Position numbers and translations under genes: made by a program | The notes under the pieces: model-generated | What the model saw: the letters and a program-made list of their open reading frames with translations, nothing else | Told to the model about the DNA's origin: nothing | The model's database searches: none | Assembly (NCBI RefSeq): GCF_011604685.1 | Contig: NZ_CP050063.1 | Coordinates: 573,501-637,500, forward strand | DNA length: 64,000 nucleotides | Reading direction: 5' to 3' | Origin: Spirosoma aureum | GTDB lineage: Bacteria > Bacteroidota > Bacteroidia > Cytophagales > Spirosomataceae | Shown: positions 9,275 through 17,008 of the stretch, in pieces | How positions within the stretch are numbered: the first letter of the stretch is position 1 | How the letters are laid out: the number at the start of each line of letters is the position of its first letter

Positions 9275-10777
9275 ATGGACAAACTCCTCAACGAACTTCA
9301 GCAGGCTGCGGCCGAGCGCGAAACCCGGCGGCATTTTCTGCACACCTGCTCAACAGGGCTGGGCGCAATGGCCCTCAGCTCGATCTTAGGCGGATGCGGG
9401 TTCTTTGGTAAAAATGAGGCTCAGACGAATACGGTTGGTACAGCTTTGCCAATGGGAGAGCCAACGGCACCGCATCCATCCCAGTATTTACCGAAGGCCA
9501 AACGGGTTATTTACATTCATATGGCCGGTTCTCCGAGCCAGCTGGAGTTGTTCGATTACAAGCCTGAACTGGCCAAATACAACGGTAAAGATTGTCCGCA
9601 GGAATTGCTTGAGGGTAAAAAGTTCGCGTTTATCCGGGGCGTTCCAAAAATGCTTGGTCCACAGGGTAAGTTTGCTCAATATGGCCAGTCGGGTGCCTGG
9701 GTATCTGATTATCTGCCTCATTTACAGGGTGTAGTCGATGACATAACGTTCCTGAAAGCGATGCATACGGATCAGTTCAACCATGCACCCGCCCAGTTAC
9801 TCATGCACACGGGTAGTGCTCGTCTAGGACGACCGAGCATCGGCTCGTGGGTTACGTATGGGCTTGGTACCGAAAATGATAATCTACCCGGCTACATTGT
9901 GCTGGCATCGGGTGGAAAGCAGCCCGATGCGGGAAAATCAATATGGGGTAGCGGTTTTCTGCCAACGGTTTATCAGGGTGTACAGTGTCGTACGGATGGT
10001 GATCCGGTATTATACGCATCAGATCCGGCCGGAATGGATCGTAATGTGCGCAAACAAACGATTGATGCCATTAGCCAGATCAATCAACAACAGTATGAGG
10101 ATGTTAAAGATCCTGAAATACTGACCCGCATCGCTCAATATGAACTGGCCTTTCGGATGCAGATGTCTGTACCTGATGCCATGAATATTAAAAGTGAGCC
10201 ACAGTATATTCTCGACAGCTACGGTGTCGATCCAAACAAAGGCTCGTTTGCCCGAAACTGTCTGCTTGCTCGTCGGCTGGTCGAACGCGGTGTTCGATTT
10301 GTTCAGTTGTTCGATTGGGGATGGGATACGCACGGTACGAGTGCCGACGGAGCCATAGAAATTGGACTCAAGAATAAATGCAACGAGTCTGACCAGGCAG
10401 TAACGGCCTTGCTGAAAGACCTCAAACAGCGTGGTTTACTGGACGATACCCTGGTTGTGTGGGGTGGTGAATTTGGCCGGACGCCTATGCAGGAAAATCG
10501 CGATGGCCAGGTATTGCCGTTCATGGGCCGGGATCATCACCTCGATGCTTTTACCGTCTGGATGGCCGGTGGTGGGGTTAAGCGTGGGTTTTCGTATGGC
10601 GAAACCGACGACATTGGTTATTATGGCGTTAAAGATCAGGTTCACGTTCACGACCTTCAGGCTACGATTCTACACCTGCTTGGCTTCGATCACACCAAAC
10701 TAACCTACCAGTTTCAGGGCCGACCGTTTCGACTGACCGATGTGGCCGGGAAGATTGTTAAGCCGGTGCTGGCGTGA
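9275..10777 (+). CDS. DUF1501 family protein with Tat signal
   Basis: The 500-residue product starts with a cytoplasmic stretch and a twin-arginine signal, TRRHFL (Arg18-Arg19), followed by a hydrophobic segment and a Gly-Gly-Cys at 39-41 that could be a lipobox. Tat export implies folding, and possibly metal or cofactor loading, in the cytoplasm. The body is the DUF1501 fold, a distant relative of alkaline phosphatase/sulfatase enzymes. It shows conserved blocks such as DQFNHAPAQLLMHTGS, RFVQLFDWGWDTHG, GEFGRTPM and GRDHH, whose Asp/His residues are candidate metal ligands. It is partner to the DUF1549/DUF1553 gene just upstream. No substrate is known for the family. Confidence 0.9.
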   Translation: MDKLLNELQQAAAERETRRHFLHTCSTGLGAMALSSILGGCGFFGKNEAQTNTVGTALPMGEPTAPHPSQYLPKAKRVIYIHMAGSPSQLELFDYKPELAKYNGKDCPQELLEGKKFAFIRGVPKMLGPQGKFAQYGQSGAWVSDYLPHLQGVVDDITFLKAMHTDQFNHAPAQLLMHTGSARLGRPSIGSWVTYGLGTENDNLPGYIVLASGGKQPDAGKSIWGSGFLPTVYQGVQCRTDGDPVLYASDPAGMDRNVRKQTIDAISQINQQQYEDVKDPEILTRIAQYELAFRMQMSVPDAMNIKSEPQYILDSYGVDPNKGSFARNCLLARRLVERGVRFVQLFDWGWDTHGTSADGAIEIGLKNKCNESDQAVTALLKDLKQRGLLDDTLVVWGGEFGRTPMQENRDGQVLPFMGRDHHLDAFTVWMAGGGVKRGFSYGETDDIGYYGVKDQVHVHDLQATILHLLGFDHTKLTYQFQGRPFRLTDVAGKIVKPVLA

Positions 10778-10877
10778 ACTAATTTGACGTAACCTGAGCT
10801 TTATCGGTAAGCATCAATTTCGCTAAGCCGGTTTAGCGTCGCCTGAAGAAGGTGATGCTCTACAAGCTCCAGTAGCT

Positions 10878-11537
10878 ATGTCACGTACTTTTCTTATTCA
10901 TGGTTATGTCGAAACCTCAGCTATTTTCGACGAACTCGTCCCATTATTACCCGTTTCTACCTTCGTTCGAATAGATCTGGCCGATGAGTTTCTACGCTGG
11001 AAACTTACAAAGAGAATCAATGTCGAGCTACTGGCGCAGTATCTGATCAATTTTTATGAAATCAAGGCCGAAGATGTCATCATTGGCCATTCGATGGGTG
11101 GATGGATTGCCATCCATATCAAGCAATTAATCAGCGCAAAAGCTATTCTGGTATCGTCCTGTACCGACCAGCGGAAAATTAGGTTACCAACGCATAATTA
11201 CCGTTTGCTGAAGTTTCTGCTCTATTCGGGTATTACACAAAGCCGTCTGTTACTGAATTTTTTTCGGAAACAGTATCCGTTTGCCGAGTCGCTCGACTTG
11301 TATAGTAGCCTAATGGAAGGAATGAGGGGTATGAGTCGAACCTATATCGACCAGCAATTGCAGACGCTATTTGCCCCGGTGCCACCCCTGACAGTTTCGC
11401 CTGATTTGCGAATTCATACCCGCCGTGATAACATAATTGCCCGGCCTGCCGAACCATTCGTGGAAGTACCCGGTGATCATTTTAGTCTGGTTTTTCACCC
11501 AGAGCAAGTGGCTGAGCCTATTCGGCAACTACTCTAA
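10878..11537 (+). CDS. alpha/beta hydrolase
   Basis: A compact 219-residue alpha/beta hydrolase without a signal peptide. It shows an oxyanion-hole segment FLIHGY near residue 7, the nucleophile elbow GHSMGG with Ser72, and a C-terminal GDHFS with His201 completing the triad. The substrate cannot be told from the sequence; small esterase-type members of this shape are numerous. Its last nine bases overlap the end of gatC on the other strand (stop codons at 11535-11537 and 11529-11531), so the two transcripts converge with no intergenic terminator. Confidence 0.8.
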   Translation: MSRTFLIHGYVETSAIFDELVPLLPVSTFVRIDLADEFLRWKLTKRINVELLAQYLINFYEIKAEDVIIGHSMGGWIAIHIKQLISAKAILVSSCTDQRKIRLPTHNYRLLKFLLYSGITQSRLLLNFFRKQYPFAESLDLYSSLMEGMRGMSRTYIDQQLQTLFAPVPPLTVSPDLRIHTRRDNIIARPAEPFVEVPGDHFSLVFHPEQVAEPIRQLL

Positions 11538-11816
11538 TACTTTCGGCACCTCAAAAAACTGCTCGTCGTGCTGGGGTGCATTGGCGAGCGCCTGTTCGCG
11601 GGGAAGATGATTGCCAATAACGTCGTCTCGCAGGACATTGGTCTCGGCCGAAATATGGGTCAATGGTTCAATTCCTGTCGTATCGACCTCGTTGAGTTGC
11701 TCCATCCAGGTCAACACACCGTTTAGGCTGTCGAGCAGCTCGGCTTCTTCTTCGGGACGAACTTCCAGACGTGCCAGATGGGCAATTTTATGTAACGTTT
11801 CCTGATCTACTTTCAT
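11529..11816 (-). CDS. gatC: Asp-tRNA(Asn)/Glu-tRNA(Gln) amidotransferase subunit C
   Basis: The 95-residue protein matches GatC over its whole length: MKVDQETLHKIAHLARLEV at the start, a central LNGVLTWMEQLNEVDTTGIEPL and the late LRDDV. GatC is the small belt-like subunit that holds GatA and GatB together while mischarged Glu-tRNA(Gln) or Asp-tRNA(Asn) is amidated. gatA and gatB are not in the window. The gene is the last of a minus-strand series purH, plsC, gatC, with 31 bases after plsC. It overlaps the convergent hydrolase gene by nine bases. Confidence 0.95.
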   Translation of the reverse strand: MKVDQETLHKIAHLARLEVRPEEEAELLDSLNGVLTWMEQLNEVDTTGIEPLTHISAETNVLRDDVIGNHLPREQALANAPQHDEQFFEVPKVLE

Positions 11817-11847
11817 CGTAAAAGAGAGACTGGTGAAAGCGTGATCG

Positions 11848-12582
11848 TCAGGCCACTACTTTCTTTTCGCTCATTAATTCAGTGTTGATAATTCGGTATG
11901 TTTCCTCTTTCAGCCACTCGACATCGTCCTGGGTTAACCCTGCGGTTTCGATAGGCGGGTGAATAATCGCGCGGAGTGGATGCCAATGAAATCGTACCTT
12001 TTTCGTGTCGGGCAAAATTTTATAATTATTCAGCAGTGTAACCGGTACAATCGGAACCTGTTGCTGAATCGCCATGATAAATGCACCGTCTTTGAATGGA
12101 TGGTGCATTTGGGGCGGATTTTTCGCACGAATGCCCCCTTCCGGAAAGATCATGATACTGCGACCTGAAGCCAGCGTACGAATCGATTTCGCCAGTGAAT
12201 AAGCACGGCTGTTCGGCTGGTCGCGATCGACCTGAACGTGCAGTTTGGCGAACATATAACCCAGCAACGGAATATGTTTAACGTCACTTTTACCCACAAA
12301 GGCATAGTAATTCCTGACAATCACGCCCATAGCCGCAATGTCCAGATATGAGAAATGATTGGCACAGAACACATAAACCTGGTTTTTAGCAGGCTTAAAC
12401 CGACGCTCAACGCGAACGGGCATACCGATGCCAATGAAAAAAAGCGAGCCCCAGATAAAATTGATCTTATGCGCTACGGGTTTCCATTCATTGCGCTGCA
12501 AAAACACAAACTGTATCGGGAACAATACCAGATACAATGTGATAAAATAAACAGCGCACCAGATTGTATAAAGTAGTCGCAT
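11848..12582 (-). CDS. plsC: 1-acyl-sn-glycerol-3-phosphate acyltransferase
   Basis: A 244-residue membrane-associated acyltransferase of the PlsC family. It acylates lysophosphatidic acid to phosphatidic acid in phospholipid synthesis. The N-terminus has one or two hydrophobic segments (residues about 3-27 and 43-54). The catalytic NHFSYLD motif (NHx4D, His76 and Asp81) and the FPEGG substrate-binding motif (146-150) are intact, and a VPVTLLN strand follows. It lies 31 bases upstream of gatC and 77 bases downstream of purH on the same strand, with a hairpin between it and purH that may separate transcription. Confidence 0.9.
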   Translation of the reverse strand: MRLLYTIWCAVYFITLYLVLFPIQFVFLQRNEWKPVAHKINFIWGSLFFIGIGMPVRVERRFKPAKNQVYVFCANHFSYLDIAAMGVIVRNYYAFVGKSDVKHIPLLGYMFAKLHVQVDRDQPNSRAYSLAKSIRTLASGRSIMIFPEGGIRAKNPPQMHHPFKDGAFIMAIQQQVPIVPVTLLNNYKILPDTKKVRFHWHPLRAIIHPPIETAGLTQDDVEWLKEETYRIINTELMSEKKVVA

Positions 12583-12605
12583 AAGTCGCTGCTTTTGTCA
12601 TGCAG

Positions 12606-12641
12606 CCCCGGAAGCCCAGATAAAGTAAGCGGCTTCCGGGG
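12606..12641 (-). terminator. hairpin after purH
   Basis: Perfect 11-base arms (12606-12616 and 12631-12641, CCCCGGAAGCC and its complement) with a 14-base loop lie between purH and plsC. The stem is G+C rich but is not followed by a T tract on the minus strand, so it may attenuate rather than fully terminate. Confidence 0.6.
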
Positions 12642-12659
12642 TTAGCATGTCAAAAAATA

Positions 12660-14198
12660 TTAGTGTTTAAAATGTCTGATTCCCGTTGTGACCATCGCCA
12701 GATCGTGTGCATTGCAGTAATCGATCGAATCCTGATCGCGGACCGAACCGCCCGGTTGAACCACCGCCGTTATGCCGGCCTGTCCTGCAATTTCGACGCA
12801 GTCAGGAAACGGGAAGAATGCATCGGATGCCATTACCGCTCCGTGCAGGTCGAATCCAAACGATCCAGCTTTTTCAATAGCCTGGCGGAGAGCATCTACG
12901 CGTGACGTTTGCCCAACTCCACTCGCCAGCAACTGATCTTTATTGGCCAGTACGATTGTATTGGACTTGGTGTGTTTACAAACCTTCAGGGCGAACTCCA
13001 GGGCCTGTAATTCGGATTCTGTCGGGGCTTTTTGGGTAACTACCTTGAATTGCTCCGATGTTTCGGTCTGATTGTCTTTATCCTGTTCCAGAACGCCATT
13101 CAGAATCGTTTTGAACATGATCGATGGCAACGCAACCGATTTACGCTTCAGTAAAATACGGTTCTTTTTCGATTTCAAGACCGCCAGGGCTTCGGGCGCA
13201 AAGTCGGGCGCGATCAGAATCTCCATGAACAGTTTGTTGAGTTCTTCGGCCGTTTCCAGATCTACCGTTGTGTTCGTGATAATCACACCGCCGAAAGCCG
13301 ACACCGGATCGCAGGCTAGTGCATTCAGATAGGCTTCTTTCGTGGTTGGTGCCGTAGCGATACCACAGGCGTTCGTATGTTTAATGATTGCAAACGTGCT
13401 TCCTGCCGAAGCCTGAAATTCATCGATCAAACCCACACAGGCATCAACGTCGACAAGATTGTTGTATGATAGTTCCTTGCCGTGTAGTTTCTCAAACATA
13501 GCGTCCAGATCGCCGTAGAACGTTGCCTGCTGATGTGGATTTTCGCCATAACGCAGGTGATTGGCTGGCAGATTTTTGAAGTCTGCAATCGATGGCTCAG
13601 ACTGACTATCAGCGTCGGCGAAATAGGCTTGAATGGCTGTATCATAGTGCGACGTTACGGCAAACGCTTCTTTGGCGTAATACCGACGGTCGGTCAGATC
13701 CGTTGCGCCATTTTTCTCCGTGAGCAGTTTCACTACGTCGGCGTATTGACTCCGCGACGAGACAATCAGCACATCTTTGTGGTTTTTGGCAGCCGCCCGA
13801 ATCAGCGAGATCCCACCAATGTCAATTTTTTCGATGATATCGTCATCCGATGCCCCCGACGCCACTGTTTCCTCGAACGGATATAGGTCAACAATGGCCA
13901 GATCGATGGGAGGAATCTTATGCCGTTCGGCCTGAGCAAGATCTTCGGGTAATTCACGACGATAGAGAATACCACCCATAACGGCCGGATGAAGCGTTTT
14001 AACGCGCCCCCCGAATATGGATGGATACCCCGTCAGGTCTTCAACGGCCGTTACAGGAATGCCGAGTTGTTCAATAAATGCCTGGGTGCCACCGGTAGAG
14101 TATAGCCGCACATTTTGTTCGTGCAAAAGCCGTACTAAGGGTTCGAGACCGTCTTTGTAATAAACGGAGATCAGCGCAGAGGAAATTTTGAGGGACAT
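12660..14198 (-). CDS. purH: bifunctional AICAR transformylase / IMP cyclohydrolase
   Basis: The product carries the last two steps of purine synthesis, AICAR to FAICAR to IMP. From ATG 14198 it is 512 residues, the normal PurH length. The reading frame stays open 46 codons further upstream, but that extension has no PurH similarity, whereas MSLKISSALISVYYKDG is the expected start of the MGS-like cyclohydrolase domain. The transformylase domain shows the family blocks LRYGENPHQ, KHTNACG, DPVSAFGG and SDAFFPFPD. It is first in the minus-strand series purH-plsC-gatC and divergent from the flippase gene at 14375. A TATCTTTG element at 14287-14294 (minus strand) could be its -7 box. Confidence 0.96.
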   Translation of the reverse strand: MSLKISSALISVYYKDGLEPLVRLLHEQNVRLYSTGGTQAFIEQLGIPVTAVEDLTGYPSIFGGRVKTLHPAVMGGILYRRELPEDLAQAERHKIPPIDLAIVDLYPFEETVASGASDDDIIEKIDIGGISLIRAAAKNHKDVLIVSSRSQYADVVKLLTEKNGATDLTDRRYYAKEAFAVTSHYDTAIQAYFADADSQSEPSIADFKNLPANHLRYGENPHQQATFYGDLDAMFEKLHGKELSYNNLVDVDACVGLIDEFQASAGSTFAIIKHTNACGIATAPTTKEAYLNALACDPVSAFGGVIITNTTVDLETAEELNKLFMEILIAPDFAPEALAVLKSKKNRILLKRKSVALPSIMFKTILNGVLEQDKDNQTETSEQFKVVTQKAPTESELQALEFALKVCKHTKSNTIVLANKDQLLASGVGQTSRVDALRQAIEKAGSFGFDLHGAVMASDAFFPFPDCVEIAGQAGITAVVQPGGSVRDQDSIDYCNAHDLAMVTTGIRHFKH

Positions 14199-14286
14199 GC
14201 TGTCAGTTGAATCAGCTATAGTGCTGTTTCTGAAATTAATGGTCAAGTTGGCCGAAACAACAAAGAGACTGTTTCGACCTGAAGCA

Positions 14287-14294
14287 CAAAGATA
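14287..14294 (-). promoter_or_regulatory. candidate -7 box for purH
   Basis: On the minus strand this reads TATCTTTG, a full match to the Bacteroidota -7 consensus TAnnTTTG, about 90 bases upstream of the purH ATG. No good TTG is found at the usual -33 distance, so support is partial. Confidence 0.35.
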
Positions 14295-14374
14295 ACCAAA
14301 CGTCTTAACTTTGTCAGCCCGAGGCACGAAAGCCACGGTATGAACGTCCTAATTAGCAGGCAGGTATTAGTGGA

Positions 14375-15946
14375 ATGAGTACATTCAAAAAATTAGCCAG
14401 CGACACCGCGTTGTATGGCGTCAGCACTATTCTTGGGCGAATGCTCAATTTTGCGCTGGTGCCTTTGCAAACCTACGTGTTTACCCAGCCGGGCGAAATG
14501 GCTTCCAACGTCGAATTATACAGTTGGGTAGCCATTCTGATGGTTATTTATACGCTGGGTCTGGAAACCGCCTTTTTTCGGTTTGCGGCCCGTCGTCCCG
14601 ATGATCGCATGAAAGTGTTTAATGAAACACTGAGTATTGTCATTGCCGTCAGCGCATTATTTACCACGCTTATCATCCTACTGACTCCGCAGATCGTAGT
14701 TTGGCTGGACTATCCGGGCCAGGAATTGTCGGTAATCTGGGTCGCGATCATCGTTGCAATCGACGCCGTTATGGCCATACCATTTGCGCGGCTTCGGGTC
14801 GAGAATCGGGCACGCCGGTTCGTTCAGGCACGAATTATCAACATTCTCATTGTGGTAGCCCTGAATGTATTCTTCCTGATCATTTGCCGGGATATTTATA
14901 ACGGGAAATACCTGTCGGTGTTGAAACCCATCATCGACCTGATCTACTATCCCAGCCTTGGTCCTGGCTACATTATTCTGGCTAATTTATTGGGCAATGC
15001 TACCTATTTTCTGCTGTTGCGCGATGCGTTCTCCGGCTTTCGTTTCCGGATAAATAAAAACGATTCAAGGGTTATGCTCGCGTATGCGGCTCCACTTATG
15101 CTCACCAGTCTGGCCGGACTGATCAACAGCATGACCGACCGGTTATTCCTGCAACACTGGCTTCCAGAAGGGTTTTATCCGGGATTTACGAGTAAAGACG
15201 CACTGGGCATTTACGGCAACTGCCTGAAATTATCCGTTTTTATGGCGTTGGTCATCCAGTCATTCAAGTTTGCCGCCGACCCGTTTTTTTTCTCACGCGC
15301 TGAAGATAAAAACTCGCCTAAACTGCTGGCCGACGTCACCAAGTGGTTTATAATCGTTTGTGTGCTCATCTGGGTTGGCGTCAGTTTGAATCTGGATGTA
15401 GTGGGGTTACTCGTATCAAAAAAATACCGATCAGGCTTACCGATTGTACCGCTGTTATTGTTGGCTAACCTTTTTCTGGGGGTCTATTACAATATTGCGT
15501 TCTGGTTCAAGCTTAGTGACAAAACCCAGTTTGGAACGCTGATCACCGTTATTGGTGCTCTGATTACGATTGTTGGCAATATTATTCTGATTCCTCTGGT
15601 GGGTTACATGGGCTGCGCTATTGCTTTCCTGGCATCCAGCTTCGCCATGATGGTCATCTGCTACCTACTTGGTGAAAAGTATTACCCGGTTCCCTACCAT
15701 GTAAAATCGGCGGTGGGCTACATTCTAGGTGCGGGATTATTGATCTATGCGTCGCAGTATGTTCAGATTGCCAATCTGTGGCTTGCGATCCCGTATCATC
15801 TGGCTCTGTTTGGGCTGTTTCTGGCCGTAGTTCTGGTCATTGAACGAAATACATTCAAACCCGTTTTGCAACGGATACGTCAGCGGAAAACCCCGGTAGT
15901 TGCTCCTAAAAATCCCTCCGATGAACCGTTGATTCCTAACGAATAG
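14375..15946 (+). CDS. polysaccharide/lipid-linked oligosaccharide flippase (Wzx-like)
   Basis: A 523-residue integral membrane protein with about 12-14 hydrophobic helices over its full length and a short charged tail (IRQRKTPVVAPKNPSDEP). The start, MSTFKKLASDTALYGVSTILGRMLNF, is typical of the polysaccharide-export (PST/MOP) family, which flips undecaprenyl-linked sugars across the inner membrane for surface polysaccharide synthesis. No glycosyltransferase cluster surrounds it, so its substrate is open; in many Bacteroidota such a stand-alone member sits near housekeeping genes. It is divergent from purH. A TAACTTTG sequence at 14306-14313 on the plus strand could be its -7 box. Confidence 0.85.
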   Translation: MSTFKKLASDTALYGVSTILGRMLNFALVPLQTYVFTQPGEMASNVELYSWVAILMVIYTLGLETAFFRFAARRPDDRMKVFNETLSIVIAVSALFTTLIILLTPQIVVWLDYPGQELSVIWVAIIVAIDAVMAIPFARLRVENRARRFVQARIINILIVVALNVFFLIICRDIYNGKYLSVLKPIIDLIYYPSLGPGYIILANLLGNATYFLLLRDAFSGFRFRINKNDSRVMLAYAAPLMLTSLAGLINSMTDRLFLQHWLPEGFYPGFTSKDALGIYGNCLKLSVFMALVIQSFKFAADPFFFSRAEDKNSPKLLADVTKWFIIVCVLIWVGVSLNLDVVGLLVSKKYRSGLPIVPLLLLANLFLGVYYNIAFWFKLSDKTQFGTLITVIGALITIVGNIILIPLVGYMGCAIAFLASSFAMMVICYLLGEKYYPVPYHVKSAVGYILGAGLLIYASQYVQIANLWLAIPYHLALFGLFLAVVLVIERNTFKPVLQRIRQRKTPVVAPKNPSDEPLIPNE

Positions 15947-15956
15947 TATTCTGATA

Positions 15957-16016
15957 AACAGCGATTGGAGTCATCGAATCAGTTGGCGAACTGACTTGAT
16001 GACCCCAATCGCTGTT
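15957..16016. terminator. long bidirectional hairpin
   Basis: Two 28-base arms (15957-15984 and 15989-16016) pair with only three mismatches around a four-base loop, GGCG. The hairpin fills the gap between the convergent flippase and DUF4249 genes and probably terminates both transcripts. It is longer than a standard intrinsic terminator and lacks a clear T run. Confidence 0.75.
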
Positions 16017-16027
16017 AGTATGTATTG

Positions 16028-16939
16028 TTAATCCGTGTCAGGTCGTAGATTTTCGGTTGCTACCCGTGCCGTACGACTGCGCACTGCTGACGTAATGAAG
16101 AAACCGACTGCCTTTCGTCCGCTGGCATTCGTATTGACGATATTCGTTGGCACATTCGTGGGAGGAGTGGCAAACAGCCCACCATTCGAGATCTGAGTTT
16201 GTAACTCTTCCCAGAAATCATACGCTTCCAGCGTCAGCGACTGCACTTCTACTTTGACCACATCGTCGAACGCATATAAACTATCTGGGTTTACTGACCG
16301 CCGGATGGGCAGAATAAACATTAGCCCATCCGTGTTCGCATTGCCCCGGAAAGCACCATCCTGTGTGGTAATAATGTCGCGGGCTTTGTTCTGTAAGGTG
16401 CCATTCCGAAAATAGCGAATCCGGTAATAATCCGTTGCACCCGGTAAATCCCGTGAATAAAATTCGGCCCGGTAACCTTCCGTTTTCGACAAGGGATTCA
16501 ATTTCTTCTTGACAAACGTAATGGAATCGACCGCAGGGACACGATTTAGCTTCGAGGTAGACCGATAGACCTCATTTTGATACGCAATGTTGAGCTGATA
16601 GGTGCGGCCAATGTGCCCAAGCGTGTCGGTAGCTACTTTTGGTTGCCAGATGTAATAACCGTCGTTGTCGTTGTCAGTGAATGCGTATGTCTTGCCTGCA
16701 TCATCAGATACCGTCACTGTCGCGCTTAGGGCGGCCGGTGGAGTGCTACTGTTAAAATAGGCTGCCGTTTGGGTTAGCCGAATGGTTTGCGGACCAGGCT
16801 GATCGGTGAGAGTGGCATCGACCGACAGTTGAATCGGGCCAGTGTCCAGCTTGGCATCAATAACCGTCTCGCAACCCGACACTGCGTATAGCGCGAGTAG
16901 GAAAACTGGAATCCTATATAAAAATGAGTATCGTTTCAT
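16028..16939 (-). CDS. DUF4249 lipoprotein, partner of TonB receptor
   Basis: A 303-residue lipoprotein with the signal FLLALYAVSGC (lipid-carrying Cys23). The mature part begins with the DUF4249 signature: ETVIDAKLDTGP, then TDQPGPQTIRLTQTAAYFN, and Ig-like strands after it. DUF4249 proteins sit on the outer membrane next to a TonB-dependent receptor in many Bacteroidota and are thought to help capture its substrate, in the way SusD does for SusC. Here the receptor gene ends 69 bases upstream on the same strand, so the pair forms an operon. The substrate is unknown; neither protein carries a telling motif. Confidence 0.9.
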   Translation of the reverse strand: MKRYSFLYRIPVFLLALYAVSGCETVIDAKLDTGPIQLSVDATLTDQPGPQTIRLTQTAAYFNSSTPPAALSATVTVSDDAGKTYAFTDNDNDGYYIWQPKVATDTLGHIGRTYQLNIAYQNEVYRSTSKLNRVPAVDSITFVKKKLNPLSKTEGYRAEFYSRDLPGATDYYRIRYFRNGTLQNKARDIITTQDGAFRGNANTDGLMFILPIRRSVNPDSLYAFDDVVKVEVQSLTLEAYDFWEELQTQISNGGLFATPPTNVPTNIVNTNASGRKAVGFFITSAVRSRTARVATENLRPDTD

Positions 16940-17008
16940 TGTCTAAAATCGCGTATCAGGTTGTCAATTAATGGATTGCTTTACTTACTCGTCCCTTAAT
17001 TGCTGGCG

